Source of the DNA: Theocolax elegans
Lineage: Eukaryota; Arthropoda; Insecta; Hymenoptera; Cerocephalidae
NCBI GenBank assembly: GCA_026168455.1
Contig: CM047425.1
Location: forward strand, 95,607,580 to 95,671,579
Direction of reading: 5' to 3'
DNA: 64,000 bases
Part shown: piece after piece, positions 24,701 to 37,579 of the stretch
Numbering within the stretch: the stretch's first letter is position 1
How the letters are laid out: each line of letters opens with the position of its first letter
The notes under the pieces: generated by a model
What the model saw: only the letters and a program-made list of their open reading frames with translations
Databases searched by the model: none
What the model was told of the DNA's origin: nothing
Made by a program: the position numbers and the translations under genes

Positions 24701-27079
24701 TGGTTATAAATTATATTGATAAGTAGGTGGAAAAAAAGTAGTGCTGCACACCTGGTGAAATCACGAGAGTTTCGTATGAAATGTAGACCGCTCGTTGCAG
24801 AAAAATATGTAAAAATCTTGTTACACTTGTTGCGAGATGCATATTAAATTAGTAATTGCGGTAGGTGGCGATGTTATTTTTAAATTGTTTGTCCAAATGA
24901 GGAAGCACCAAAAAATAAACAATTAAATAATAAGTGAGGGGTGGGAAATGAAAAAAGATGATGGAGATGCGAAGAAAAATGAGGTAGAATAAGAAATAAA
25001 CAGAAGAGAGTTAGTGGGAACATGGTGCGCGCAATAAACAGAAGCACACGAGGTTAAAGCACACGATGGAGAAGCGCAAGTAAAAGACAAGTGGTGAGAA
25101 TGAAAAAGAAAGCGCAAGTTATTTTTAAATTAAATAGAAAAACATTTGGTATAAGGTTAAACTTTTAAATGAATACCGAAAATTCTGCGGTATTGTGTCG
25201 CACACTAAAGTAAATATTTAAAGATCGTTATCACTCCTGAATATATTTTAACTTTATACTTTTATCATTTTCTCTAACTTAGTTTGAAATATAGTGTAGC
25301 TTTTCAAAAAGATAATCATGTCGCTCGCGATATTTTAAACACACGAGTCCTTTCTTGTTAAGACAAATAAACAGTTACGATTATGATATGTCGAGGACCG
25401 TATATATAACACTGTCTTCTATGGCATAAATTAAAAAGTAATGGAAAGGTAAACAAAGAAAACTAAAAAAATGAATATACAATGAGGAAACAGAAAATTA
25501 AAAAAATAAGCACCGTAACAGAAGTTCGCTTTGTAGAGTGAAACAGCACAAAGAACATAGAGAAATCTTTAAAACATTAGCTACAGTTCGTACTGCTTTC
25601 TTATTTATTGTATTTGTTATTTTACTGCGCACATATACTAAACAACTACATTTGTTTCACAATTATTCATGTAAGAACAAGCGCGTATTTAAAAACAAAC
25701 GTGCGTGTACAGCAATATAAAACGGTTGACCTGTTTATTTTTTTAATTCTTCGAATACGCAAAAAAAGCTAATTTCATAATGTAAAATCAATGCGTGGTA
25801 CTTTATAGGCTAATAAAAATGCCTCGAGTAAAGGTATCAAAAAATAAATAATTTCTTTGGTCTTCAGTATCGAGAAATGGAAAGAGAATACGAGGAGTAG
25901 TTAGGGGTGAAAATTCTGCGCTCAAAAGAATGGAAAAAGCGAAAGACAAGCGGCGCAACGTGAAAGGACGTAGTGGAAAAAGATTTTTAATTAAAATTTA
26001 AAGGTTGAGCTGACGTCATTTAATTAAAAAATTTTTTTAAATATTTAAGTACATTCGCTAGTAACTTTCACGCAGTTATATCCGCAAGCTGGAATGCTAC
26101 AGCAACAAATTGTTTTAGCAAGCATTTTTTTTCTCCCGAAATTCATCGATCCCTAACTTTGACCAAAACCCTTGACCCCGGCCAAGTTTCAAAACCACTG
26201 CCCGGGATGAAAATCCTGGTTCAAAAAAGAAATTGCAAGGTAAAATGACTAGTACGTAAAATTTTTAAATTTTTCCAAACTGAATTTTAACGATCGCATT
26301 AAATAACTTAGTAATTTTCTAAACTTACATCATTCATATAGATGTTGAGCATAATTATTCAAATACATTTAAAAAAAAGCTTATTGTTAATATAATTTGG
26401 AGGCAGTGAATGTAAAATATTTACTCTATGGCCTTATATTCGGTGTAAAGAAATGTATCGTATGATTATTTTTTAGTTTACATGGACAAGTATAAATCAT
26501 AATACAGTATACAATAGGAGTTTCCTAAAGGAAGACTCCGATGATATATAGAAAATTTGCCTCCGAGAGTAGCCATGCAAAATGTATACAATTGGAGAGG
26601 TTACGAAAAATGGAGATTAAAAAGTATTCTATGATGATACAAGAGTACAAAATATGAAAAGGGAACAACATTAATATTAAATAAGCATACGTCAATTTAA
26701 TAACGTAAGAATAATAGACACTACATTATTTTATGAATTTTTTTTATACCGCAATACCGTCCTCGCGGAATTAAACCAAACTTTCAAAAGTTGAACTTTT
26801 TTCATATCGTTTAATCGAATTTTCTACAAACTGTTAGTCCATTTTTTAAATTGGCAATAAACATTTTAAGCTGAGTTTACAAGTGAGTGTAATCATCTTG
26901 TAATGAAATCCTCGATCCTCAATTCGTGTTTATTGTTCAATTAGAACTAATAAAAAAAGTCGCAGATTTCAATTTTATTTAATTAAAAGAGAGTCGTGTG
27001 TACATGAGATGTCTGGATGATTGTGGTACAATGAATTAGACTAAAAAAGTGTTTTAATATAAAAAAAGAAGAAAAGAAT
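24701..27079. other. AT-rich non-coding DNA upstream of the promoter block
   Basis: No exon, RNA or repeat recognised. A short C-rich patch occurs at about 26155-26225. Confidence 0.45.
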
Positions 27080-27714
27080 AAAGGATCCACGGAGAATGCT
27101 TTCGCAAGGTACCACTGTAGTTTCGCAAGTAAACACCGAAAATATCTCGTTTACCAGGGATTAATGTAATCCAAACGCTCCCGAGGTAGACCGGTGCGGT
27201 AACCTCATCCCGAGGCATTACCGTTGAAGAAGAAGCTCGTGCGAAAAAGGGAAATCGGGCGTTGCCTCGAGCAAAAACCTTGGCTGCGTGCATGTATATA
27301 CGTGTATATATCTGTGTATATACATGTATGTGGGTATCTATGCACGTATAGTTATATATATATAGATATGTACATGTCCAGAGAAGTATAGAGGTAGGTA
27401 TCCATCGCAGGGATGGATAGGCATCGCACGGAAGTTGAATCTCGAACGAACGGTGTCCAGGAGAGAAAAGGATGCTGGCCGAAAAAGCATCTGTAGGACA
27501 TGTATCTCAGCCGGGTCAGATTATACGTTGGAATAAAAGCAGTGGCACCGCGAGTCGCGAGGGTGGTAAAAAGGAGAGAGAAATAGCGGGCGAGCGAGCG
27601 AGGGAACGTAGTTCGCAGGAGGCTCGCGCAGGACGAGTTCGAGGGCGCTGGTGTAGCGGGTATTCGGTATACGTCGGGTGGAGAATCGGAATGAAAGCTC
27701 AGGGAAAGCGGGAG

Positions 27715-27742
27715 AGAGGGAGAGAGGGAGAGAGGGAGAGAG
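27715..27742. repeat. GAGAGG-type minisatellite in the promoter region
   Basis: About three to four units of GAGAGAGG immediately upstream of the GC-richest part of the presumed promoter. Possible GAGA-factor-type sites. Confidence 0.8.
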
Positions 27743-27785
27743 CTAGACCCCGGAGGGTGGAACGGTACGTTCACCCCGCGTGCGC

Positions 27786-27815
27786 GCATGCCCCCGCATG
27801 CCCCCGCATGCCCCG
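27786..27815. repeat. Three tandem GCATGCCCCC decamers
   Basis: Units at 27786-27795, 27796-27805 and 27806-27815; the third ends in G. They contain the palindrome GCATGC and lie about 240 bp upstream of the presumed start site. Confidence 0.9.
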
Positions 27816-28047
27816 TCCCACCCCCTCTCCTCTCGTCGTCTCTCTCTCTTTACTCGGCGGCCGGAGTTTCGAGCGCGCGGCCAGACGAGCCAGACGAGGA
27901 CGCCTCGCGCGCGCTCTCTCCCCCGCCTCCCTCGTGCTTTTTCGGTCTCACGTGCTCTTACGGATCCTTGTCCTCCTGGGTGGCGTCACCCTCGCCTCTT
28001 TCTTAATATACCCTGGTGTAGTGCTCGCGGAATTATTTGTTATACTC

Positions 28048-28358
28048 AGTGGTTTATCGCTCGAGCCAAGTTGCCAGTTGTGTGTGCGTGCCAGTGTGAT
28101 AACCAAGTGAGCCCAGAGGGAAAGAGAAAGACCGAGCCCGGAGAGCGAGAGCGGGAGCTACTAAAGAGAGTCTTGCGCACAGGTGGAGGAACCCCGCCCA
28201 GGTTCGACCGGCCGCTCCAGGAGCTATTAGCTGCGAGCTGCAGATCTACGCCACGTGGACACCTACGGGAGAGCTCACCAGTGTTTGTGCGCGGGTGCCT
28301 TTTAGCCTAGCCGCCGGCTCCCGACAAAAACCGGCTCCCACGCGCTGCGAAGAGGAAG
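28048..28358 (+). other. Presumed non-coding first exon (5' UTR) ending at a splice donor
   Basis: Seen: an Inr-like TCAGT at 28046-28050 (presumed start at the A, 28048), an AGTTG close to DPE spacing (28076-28080, one base off the canonical +28), and then 311 nt with no ATG at all. The stretch stops at a consensus donor AAG|GTGAGC (28359). Absence of ATG over this length, next to the CpG-rich block and ending at a strong donor, fits a 5' UTR first exon spliced to a distant coding exon. Which gene it feeds is unknown: it could be a new gene to the right or an alternative promoter of the coiled-coil gene at 3.5 kb, as both read on the + strand. The exact start is inferred; transcription could begin at several places upstream. 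Confidence 0.55.
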
Positions 28359-31300
28359 GTGAGCCTGTGCCATCGACACGGCGTCTGGTCCTCCCCTCGA
28401 CTCGTAAACACGACACTTTTTTATATCCACATTTTATAGCTACTTTAACTTACTCCCCCCCCTCCCCCTCACCTCCTATTCCTCATACTAATTAATCAAT
28501 CGACCGTTTCTTTTTATTTACTTTCTTTTCTCGTCTTTATCGAAGATTCGAATTTTATCAAATACTTAATCCAAAGATATTTCGGAGCTCCAACCTCCGC
28601 CGTTCACACGTTGTTCCCCATGCTTTCCGTAAACTTATTGGGTACAACTATTTTACAAATATTTCAATACACGTGTACTTTGAATTACGTATTCGTACCG
28701 CGCGAACGGTGAACGAGTAACGCGACAATTTTTAATAAACTCGATGAAATTCCTTACGTTAAATCGTACATATAAATCAAGCTGTGTGAATCTATCGTAT
28801 TAAACATTATTTCAAACTTATTAAAATTTCTTCGAACTCGAGTGAATGCAAAGCAGTGATTGCACTTGGCGAATAGTAAACAGTGAAAAATAAAATTTCC
28901 GCGTATACGACGATGTTGTTATAAAGCTAAAGCACGAAAAAAATAAAAGTGCAAAAAAATACTAATTAATATTAAAACTACTTTGAACTGACTCTTGTTC
29001 AAAATTGTGTATATACATGATACTATTTTATACACTTAATACATCACTTATTATTCCTTACGCACATGCATTTACTACACGTTTATTGCAAAATGCAAAG
29101 AAAGTGATATGAATCAAAATTTAACCAGATATTGGATAGACTTATACTGTTAAACTTTTGCTAGACTATAGGGAAACTAAAGTTTTTCACGCGGATAACG
29201 TCTACTATATTATTCATTTGTAAAGGACTTTAATATACTACTACATCAGCGTACCATTCATAAACAGGAGAACAAATATTGGTGTATTCTTAAATTAATA
29301 TTTCTATAATAAAGTATGATGATTTTTAACGAAAAATGTTTTAAAGGCTAAATGTTATTTTTATTGATAATTATAAAACCTACTTGGTGTTGCTGTGTGA
29401 TCGTGATGATGCCTATAAAAATGATATTGTTGTGAATTAATTAATTATTGGGTGCAAGTCAAAGTTTCAATATAGATTTATCTGTTTTACTTGCCTATTA
29501 GTTTAGCTATTAATTTAAAGTTAACGAGAAGCTTCGGCGAACAGATATATAAGAAAATTGGTAAATTCGATATAGTATATATATTATACCGGAATGAAAT
29601 AATTAGTAAGTGGATTACTTAAAAATGATACTGACATTTCAAGTGTCAGGAGTATAATAGAATAGTAATTTATTGGTGTAATGTAGATACGAGAGGTATA
29701 TTGATAAATTTTTGATGACACAAATGAAACGACGAGGAAAACTACCCTCTGGGTACAATCCTTTGATGAAAAGGATCTACCTTGGGGAGACTAATTTCTA
29801 TAATAAATCTGCTGCGCAATGAGTTTTCTTCGAAGGTCCTGAGAATGGTTACATTCCGAGTGCCTTTAGAAATCGGGTAATGGGAGGAATTTTTTAGATT
29901 CCTTTCTTTACCTAAAAGAATTTTGATTTTGCACTTCAAGGTACTTTTTATTCTTTTCAAGAATTCTCCTAATGCATTTGCATTCAATCTATATGTATAT
30001 ATATGCACATAGAATTTTTTTTTTCTCTTTACGTATGTAGATAGGACTGTACAGTTTATAGAATGGACCGATTCCAAGTTAATGGAAATAACGGAAAAAT
30101 ATTTAATTTTTTATCTTCTCTTAAACGCTCTCTTCAATATATATTTAACATGCGAATGAATTAAAAACTGTATGCGTGTGTATTAAGCACAGTTAATATA
30201 AAAATATTACACGTAATATATATATATATGTATATATATATATACGGGAAACCGACGTACCATATTTCGAACGTAACCATAAATACGGAATGGATGACGT
30301 AGAGGACTTAAAATTATGATAATACACGCGTTATGATATAAAGTATACATCGAAAACTACATTATTTTTTGCATCTATTTAAATTACTTTACATTTGTGA
30401 ATATGTATTACTTGTAAGCGGGTATAGATATAAACTGAGAATTTAATTTTTGAATAATTGACTTATTATTCGATCAATTTTCAATTTCCTATAATACATT
30501 TGCGTTTTAAATTATGTACTTAAAGTTTGTAATTTAGAATTATTTTGAAAACGTAGTTTAAACGGTATTAATAAACGTGCATTACGGACATTATATTAAT
30601 TGTTAATTATTAGTACAATTGGAAAGCAATTTTCACGTAGAATGTTAACTTGTTATTTTTATCGAGCAAGCATATTGAATATTTTAAGTGTCAAAATAAA
30701 ATAAAAAATATTCTTGTCGTGTACGCATGTGTGCGCGATGTTATACGATACTATCACAACAAAATTAACAGAATCGATTTCTTTAAAGCGTTAACTATAT
30801 TAACCGTATTTATTATTCACTTAACAAATGAATCGTACTAACAACCAATGTCTATTTATCATTGTTTACACGTAAATGATTGTAAAATTTAAAACGAATA
30901 TGATTTAGTGTACGCTGCATCAACTATATTATCATTACCATGAACATACTACTCTGGATCAGTTTGATATTATTATAAACCAGCTTAAAGTGCTTGAATA
31001 TTAGATTGATGGATTTATATATAGGATGTTATTTTAGTATCTGCATATGTCAACATTGTTGTGGATATACTGAAATATTACAGATAAGTCTATTGATAAA
31101 TTAACTGTGCAATCTTAAAGTGATGTATATACTTACCTATACCTACGTATACCGTGATTGTGTATTCTCATTTAATGATCCTATTATGGATTTATAATTT
31201 ATTTGGTCAAATATTTATGTAATCAAATTTAGGCTCAATGAGATATAAAAAATATCTACAAGTGTCAATATCTTGTAGTTGGATAAACTCTTTTCGACTT

Positions 31301-33422
31301 ATCTTAATTAAGAATTTAAGCATTTAATAAAGAATAATATTCATTTACTTGATAATGGGTATCAAAAAATATTATATGCAGTCCTTCATACATGTATATA
31401 ATTCCAGTATATATGTATTCGTCGATACGTTACAAGTATCAGTATTGATCGATTATTAAAACTGGCAGTTTGCAATTTTATTAAATTTATTAGCTGGATA
31501 TTCAAAGTTAACGACAAATTGCATGGGATCCATTTTTCACTAGTTAACTAAATGCAAAATAGCCCAATTTATTTTCAAATTAAAACAAGATTTTCTTGAA
31601 AATCTAAATTTAAAATCCACTTAAAAAGTTTTTAACTAAATTAAACGGTATTATAGGAAAAAATTAAATGCACCCATGCAGATATTTTTGGAGCGACAAA
31701 TAAATTAAAAAACTTAAACATTTATTAAATATATTTTACTGGACCGTTTTTGTAATTGAATATTAGGATTTATATGTAAATGTAACAAATCACTGCAATT
31801 TATATCCGGAAGTAGGTCTATAATAAATTAAATGTAGCTACTGTGAACGTAAATTTTTCTATTCAGCAATGTATTCGAATTTGTAAAAATATTCACCAGG
31901 ATAGAAAATAAAAGATCTAATACAATATTCAATATTTTACATGAATATACTGTACATGACAGTGAATATACTCAATAGGACATATTTTATACTCCATTAC
32001 AAACACACATTACCTATGCGTGCAAATCTGCACGCATGACTGATAGGATCTCTGATAAGTTTGAATGCAAGGGAGGGTTGAACACACAATAACAGCATAA
32101 TGTAAGAAAGATTATCTACAGATGACGTTATCTTTCGCACAGGGTTGCACGAAAACACTCGACCAACCGTCCTCTTGCACTTTGTTTTCATAAGCTGACC
32201 CTCTATATATACACCATGTTACATTATATAGTTTTTAATAGATTTAAACAAGATTTCTATAGCACTAATTCTAGTTTGTATCTTAATTTTTTTTTAATTT
32301 TTATTGCAAAACAACGTTTGAATACTGCTTAACTTTAAATATGTAGATTATAAATGTTTTCTTATCTTATTTAACGAGTGCTCATTCGTCACATGAGCAT
32401 AAGTGTGTATATGCAACGTGACGGCGAAAGATTTTTATTATAGATGTCTTCTTACGCTCCGTGATAAATCTTTCTTTATGGCGCAGAATTCCTCTATCTT
32501 TTTATATATTTTTTTCTTTTTTTTATAAATATCAAAAACATTGTAAAATATAGATAAAAATGAAAACGAAACGTCAAACGAAACGTTATGTGCAGAGCTT
32601 ACAAATTATTCTTATTTAATACTAGAATTAATCAAACACGCTACATGTAGTCTTTCCTTTCAAACACTTTATTTTAAATATTACTTTCTACTAAAAATAA
32701 TAAGTCTAGCTACAAATAGAAATATTAAATAATTCAGGACAATATTTGTGTTTATGATTTATCGTGACGATTGTATAGATGTATATGTATAGACAACGTT
32801 TTTTCTCACTGAAATCGAAGAACCAATCAAATCTGATTTTCAATATTTTTTCTAAAAAACATATCTATGTTTTATTTCCAGTAGGAAAGTATTATTATAT
32901 TTTTACTATAACAAAAGAGTTAATTTCATTTGTTTTGGCAAACTGATATAAATATTTAAATAATAATGGCAATTAATCCATGATATTGTCTCATACTAAT
33001 TAAACGGCATACAAGTAATATTTTTTAAATTAAAAGATCGAAAGACAGTTGCGTAAAATTACATATTTTAAAATACAGTCACTCTACACTTGAAAGCTGC
33101 TATTAAACATAGATCGATTGTTCTTAGTGATGATGTGTAATATATTTATTCAACTTAATTAATAATATATACTACATTAATATTAACAGTTTAAAATTAT
33201 AATATGGAAGTAATTACAACCTAAACTATTATAAATAATATAAAAATAGAATATTTCAAAAACATTCAATTGAAATAAATTAATCATTAATTAATTTTCA
33301 TTTAAGTGAATATTTTTAATTGAAATATTAAAAAGTAATTATCTTATAATCTTAATTATAACTTATACTATAAACACTTATAATCAAAATATATTACACA
33401 GTAGTAAAAATGAGATATTAAA
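28359..33422. other. Start of a long presumed first intron
   Basis: Begins at the GTGAGC donor. The first 130 bp are pyrimidine-rich, then AT-rich DNA follows with no recognised exon. The longest frame (29742-30077, - strand) has no protein character. Confidence 0.45.
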
Positions 33423-33809
33423 TTAAGGAGATGTCAGACTCAAAACTGGTCATTTTTAATATTGTATTATAAACAAGAGAATGAATTTTTTTTAAAATCT
33501 TGTCCACCAACCCCTTAGGCATGTTTTCAACAATAAACCCAAATTTTTCCAGATTTTTAAATCGATATTTTAATTACGATGTTTAAAGTTGAAAATTTAT
33601 GCCTTTTTTCACTAACAATTACCGACCCAAAATTGTTTATTCAATTATTATAAAAATATTATTTTTCTTAAAAAATCGATCCGTCAGGCCCTTTCTTATG
33701 TTTTAAACTACCCTTATGAACTTTTTGAAATGTTTAATTCAATATTTTAGATATAATTGATGGGTTGAAAGGAGTAGATCCCTGCAATTTGGGTCCGACA
33801 TCTCCTTAA
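33423..33809. mobile_element. TTAA-flanked piggyBac-type MITE, copy 1
   Basis: A 387-bp element including TTAA at both ends (33423-33426 and 33806-33809). Its inverted termini read GGAGATGTCAGACTCAAA on the left and, reverse-complemented, GGAGATGTCGGACCCAAA on the right: 18 bases with two differences. TTAA target duplication is the hallmark of the piggyBac superfamily. The interior is AT-rich and has no transposase frame. A second, more diverged copy lies at 61410-61764 in the same orientation, which confirms it as a dispersed family. Confidence 0.8.
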
Positions 33810-36800
33810 ATGCTTGTTTAATTGAGCGTAAGCCATTTTTTCTCGCGTGTACAAAAAAACGCTTAACAAAGTAATTTCTTACCAAGCAATTGAAATGTCA
33901 CATTAGGAATGTCTGACTGGTCGAAAACCAAGGTAAAATGTCACTTTTTAGGTTCGCTAAACAGAATGAAATTACGAGTCGACCAAAGCAACATTTCTTC
34001 GAGCGCGTGATGGGTGTAAAAGCTGCTCCTGCATTTTGTCGTGGTGATAAAAATCTATACAATTTGTCCGAAACTATATGCAATACCACCCAGTTTAAAA
34101 GGCAGCGACTGTAAATTTTTAAATACAATGCTATCTGCTGTACTGAATTTTACCTTTGTAATTAAGACCTTTGAAAAACAAAACAAGACTAGTAGTAGTC
34201 CTCGGAATTGCGAAAAACATTAATTATATGAATAGGGACGGTAAAAGTCTGAACTTGTTTTACACTTAAATTGCAGTTCATTTCAGTTTTATACAAGCTA
34301 AGCAAAACGCAAGTTCGCGTTACTAAAAATACATTTCGTGCTTGAGTCTTGAAAAAAACGTGCAGGTGTGAAGTAAAACAAGTTAAAGGGAAATTACAAA
34401 GTTTCAACGTGACTTAAGGGGGAAAACAAGTGTGAAGAATCAAATGAATTGCCCGGAAATGAGAAGCGAGTAAAAGAAACTGATTCGAACTATGCGCTTG
34501 TGCATCTATACAATAACTTAATAAGCGCTATTGTACACCGAATATAGCCAGATTAAAAGAGCGGTTGAATCGGTCTGTATGTGTAACTGGAGAACTCCGA
34601 GTATGCGTTCGAAATAAATGGCTTATTGATAAAGGACATCTATGTGTATGACTATGTGTTAAAATATGTATCCAAATATTTGTGACCTTCGTTTTTTTTA
34701 TCCCATTGTTAAAATACGTGGATATAATAATTTATCTAATTAATACATAATTTAAATTTTCCTTCCTGAATATTTTATTTAATACCATAGATGCTAATAT
34801 TCAATGTAAAGCTTTTTTTTAAATAATTATTAATTTTTTTCTTCAAATAAAATTGATCATTTCTCATTATTTCTTTTACTTGAATTCGGTATTATCTAAA
34901 AATTATTTGGATGTCTTAGTGATACTTTAGATCGATTAAAAGGAACATAGGGAATTAACTTTATTTAACCATTTTCAAGAATAATTACTACTAAAGTTTT
35001 GTGATTAATGATAATAGCATATTATCTTCTAATGTATATTTGCTTGCACGAGATTTGTATTATAATCTCGCAGTATTTTCTATTTTACTTATATTAATTT
35101 ACAATAAATAAATATTGTAAACAGAGATTTATTGTGCGAATTAATAAATTAAACACAATGTCAATTGATGGGAAATTATGTCAACAAATTTAATTCTTCA
35201 TAATTTACTTTTTCATTGACATCAGTCAGATTTTATGAAATGTAAATCCTTTCCAGTTTTACTAAACGATGCCATCAATCATTTTCAGTTTGCCTTATCA
35301 TCCATTAGTAAATATAATAATACAACGAACATCTAGACCATCTACCCAAATCAACTCGATTACCTTTTCTTGCGGTAGAAAACGTCTGCAACAATCTGGG
35401 TGAAATAGGTAATCCAAAACTTGCTGCATTTCCTTGTAAGCAAAAGCTAGGTAATACAATGTGCAATATGCTTCCACTTAGGATTATCCTTTTTTTTCTC
35501 CGAGTAGGCTAATGTGGGTATTTCAGATTTAACGTGAAATATGCTATTTACTATCCACTTCACTGAATTTCTATTTAATTTATTAATTCGGGACATATTA
35601 ATTGCTAACTGAGAAACCAGTGGAAATAGCCAATACCATAATAATTACAATCCTCGTAATAAATTTTGTAGAGTTTTATCATATTGGAAAACAATTACGG
35701 TTTACATGCAGATTACGATCATTCGTTATAGTATATTTATATTTCATCAAAAATTCCTTACATAATTAAAGTAGATGCTAATAAGAAAAACAATATTAAT
35801 TTAATTGATAAAATTTTATAAAAATTACATGTGTACTTATAATATAAGCTATATATATATAGTTATATATGTTTTTCTTAATTAGAAAATACGTCAGTTA
35901 ATAGAAATTTAATACAAGATTGATTAATATTTCAAAGATCGAAGCTAGTTAGTCATAGGAGAAAAGCGATCTATCGTAGTAATCAGTAGCAAGTAGTACG
36001 AAACAGTCACGTATACTAGTTGTAGCTGGTATGATTACGTTAAGATAACAAAATAGGACGTACGTGCAGGAGTTCGATCTTACCAGTTTACGGTTGACAG
36101 GTGAATTTATCTACATATTTATATACCAGAGTTATGTAAGGTATAAACATCCTTAGTTCGAAAAACTATGCACACTTCTTAACTAAAAACAAATTTTCGA
36201 ACAAATTAACTGTAAGTAAATTAAAAAAGTTTTTACAATTTGTTAAAATGAACTGGAACACAATTATATAGAAAAAAGAGTCTATTTAGAAATATCAATT
36301 TCTTTATTCAATTACAGGATACACGTCAGTTTTTATTCATTATATACAGTTTTCTACTATTAGGTTTCCAATTTTAATTATCGGTAAGGCGCTACAATAT
36401 TATTTGACGTACAATAGTTGGTTCATAAAGCATGAAAAATATAAATCTGCATTAATTAATTCATTATTAATATAAAATCTATGATAGACTAAAGCTCTAT
36501 TGTTTGCGCTCAAATTTAAATTTGGAAGATTAATGAAAGGTAATGGTTACATTATTGTTATGTACTAATACTGTAAGTCTTATATCTCTGATTAAAATGA
36601 TACATATAAATAATCGTTTTATATCAAAGGTAATGTGACGTTTTCATTTTTCACATCAATTTTTTTACTGAGTAATTAAAATACAAATGCATTATTTCAT
36701 ACTAGGGTTAATCAACTTAAATCCATACATATATTGACTTTTAATAAAACAGAGAGTAAACAAGTTATTTAAGAGATTACACAAAACAATCGTTTTTATG

Positions 36801-37515
36801 ACTTTTAATAAAATTTAATAAATCTAGATAATATATAAAAAACCGAATTTCGACATAACAAAGCCTACTCGTGAATAAATATTTCTACAACCTATTTTTA
36901 TTTAAATGTAATCACTTTTAGCATGTAACTTTCGAACGGTACTCGAACACACATAGATTAAATCCAGGTCCAATAAAGTTACTACCTCTGAATTGAATTA
37001 GTCAATTCAAAACAGCAGGCGAGATGCATGGACCGAAATCCGTTTAATATAGATTAAGCAAGATTCAAATTACTAGAAAGTGTATTTCCGGAGGATATGT
37101 TTACTTTAAAAAGTAATTAACGAAAAAAAGAGAGAGAGAGAAGAAGAAGGTCGATGCAGCTCGTTTTTACAGTGAGAAAGCAGCGCAATAGTGGTAGTTG
37201 AATAGAATTGTGGGTAAAGAGCCAACCGAGCGAAGCGATTAAAAATTATCGTTCACAAGCGCAGCTTCTTTCCCTCGTATATACTCGTTATTCACGAATT
37301 TTCGGGTATACACGCCGCCCCGAAGCTGACCTCGTTTTTGCAGAATTGGTAGGGGAACTCGATGCCGCCCTGTAGGTCAATTTCCTTCGAGTCTGCCGTG
37401 GGCGATCCGTCGAATCAAATTTAATAAGAACAAATGTTTGCCCTTCCAACTTTTCGGCATCGAGCTTTTATTCATCATACTACTTTTTTTATTTCATCGG
37501 ATTTTTTTTTCGTAG
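33810..37515. other. AT-rich presumed intron between the MITE and the candidate exon
   Basis: No gene or repeat recognised apart from a purine tract at 37125-37150 and a GC-richer stretch from 37190 that leads into the candidate exon at 37516. Confidence 0.45.
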
Positions 37516-37579
37516 AACTCTTCAGTATGCTTCGAGTTATATCGTGAATACGTTGAAAGTAATGATACTCTTGAATCAG
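37516..37579 (+). CDS. Candidate short exon, 64 nt, function unknown
   Basis: A 64-nt segment preceded by a long T-rich tract ending TTTTTTCGTAG and followed by CAG|GTACGT, both good splice signals at the correct distance. Two of three frames are open (one reads NSSVCFELYREYVESNDTLE, the other TLQYASSYIVNTLKVMILLN), so frame cannot be decided and the exon could also be untranslated. It lies 9.2 kb into the presumed intron that starts at 28359 and on the same strand, so it could be a second exon of that transcript. Flanking DNA at 37190-37515 is GC-richer than average. I recognise no domain. Chance pairs of splice-like signals are common in 64 kb, so this stays a candidate. Confidence 0.3.

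Larger units (their letters stand above)
27080..28047 (+). promoter_or_regulatory. CpG-rich presumed promoter region
   Basis: The richest GC and CpG block of the window, in sharp contrast to AT-rich flanks. It holds purine-rich tracts (GAGAGGGA-type repeats near 27715-27742), a three-copy GCATGCCCCC repeat (27786-27815), CT-rich stretches and many CGCGCG steps around 27880-27920. A TATA-like TTAATATACC lies near 28002-28011. GAGA-type tracts are known binding sites for GAGA-factor-like proteins at insect promoters. Long open frames cross this block on both strands (for example 27472-28110 and 27780-28310), but their translations are low-complexity Arg/Ser/Pro-rich and overlap in several frames, as expected of stop-poor GC-rich DNA. 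I therefore treat it as regulatory rather than coding. It precedes the ATG-free first exon at 28048. Confidence 0.6.
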
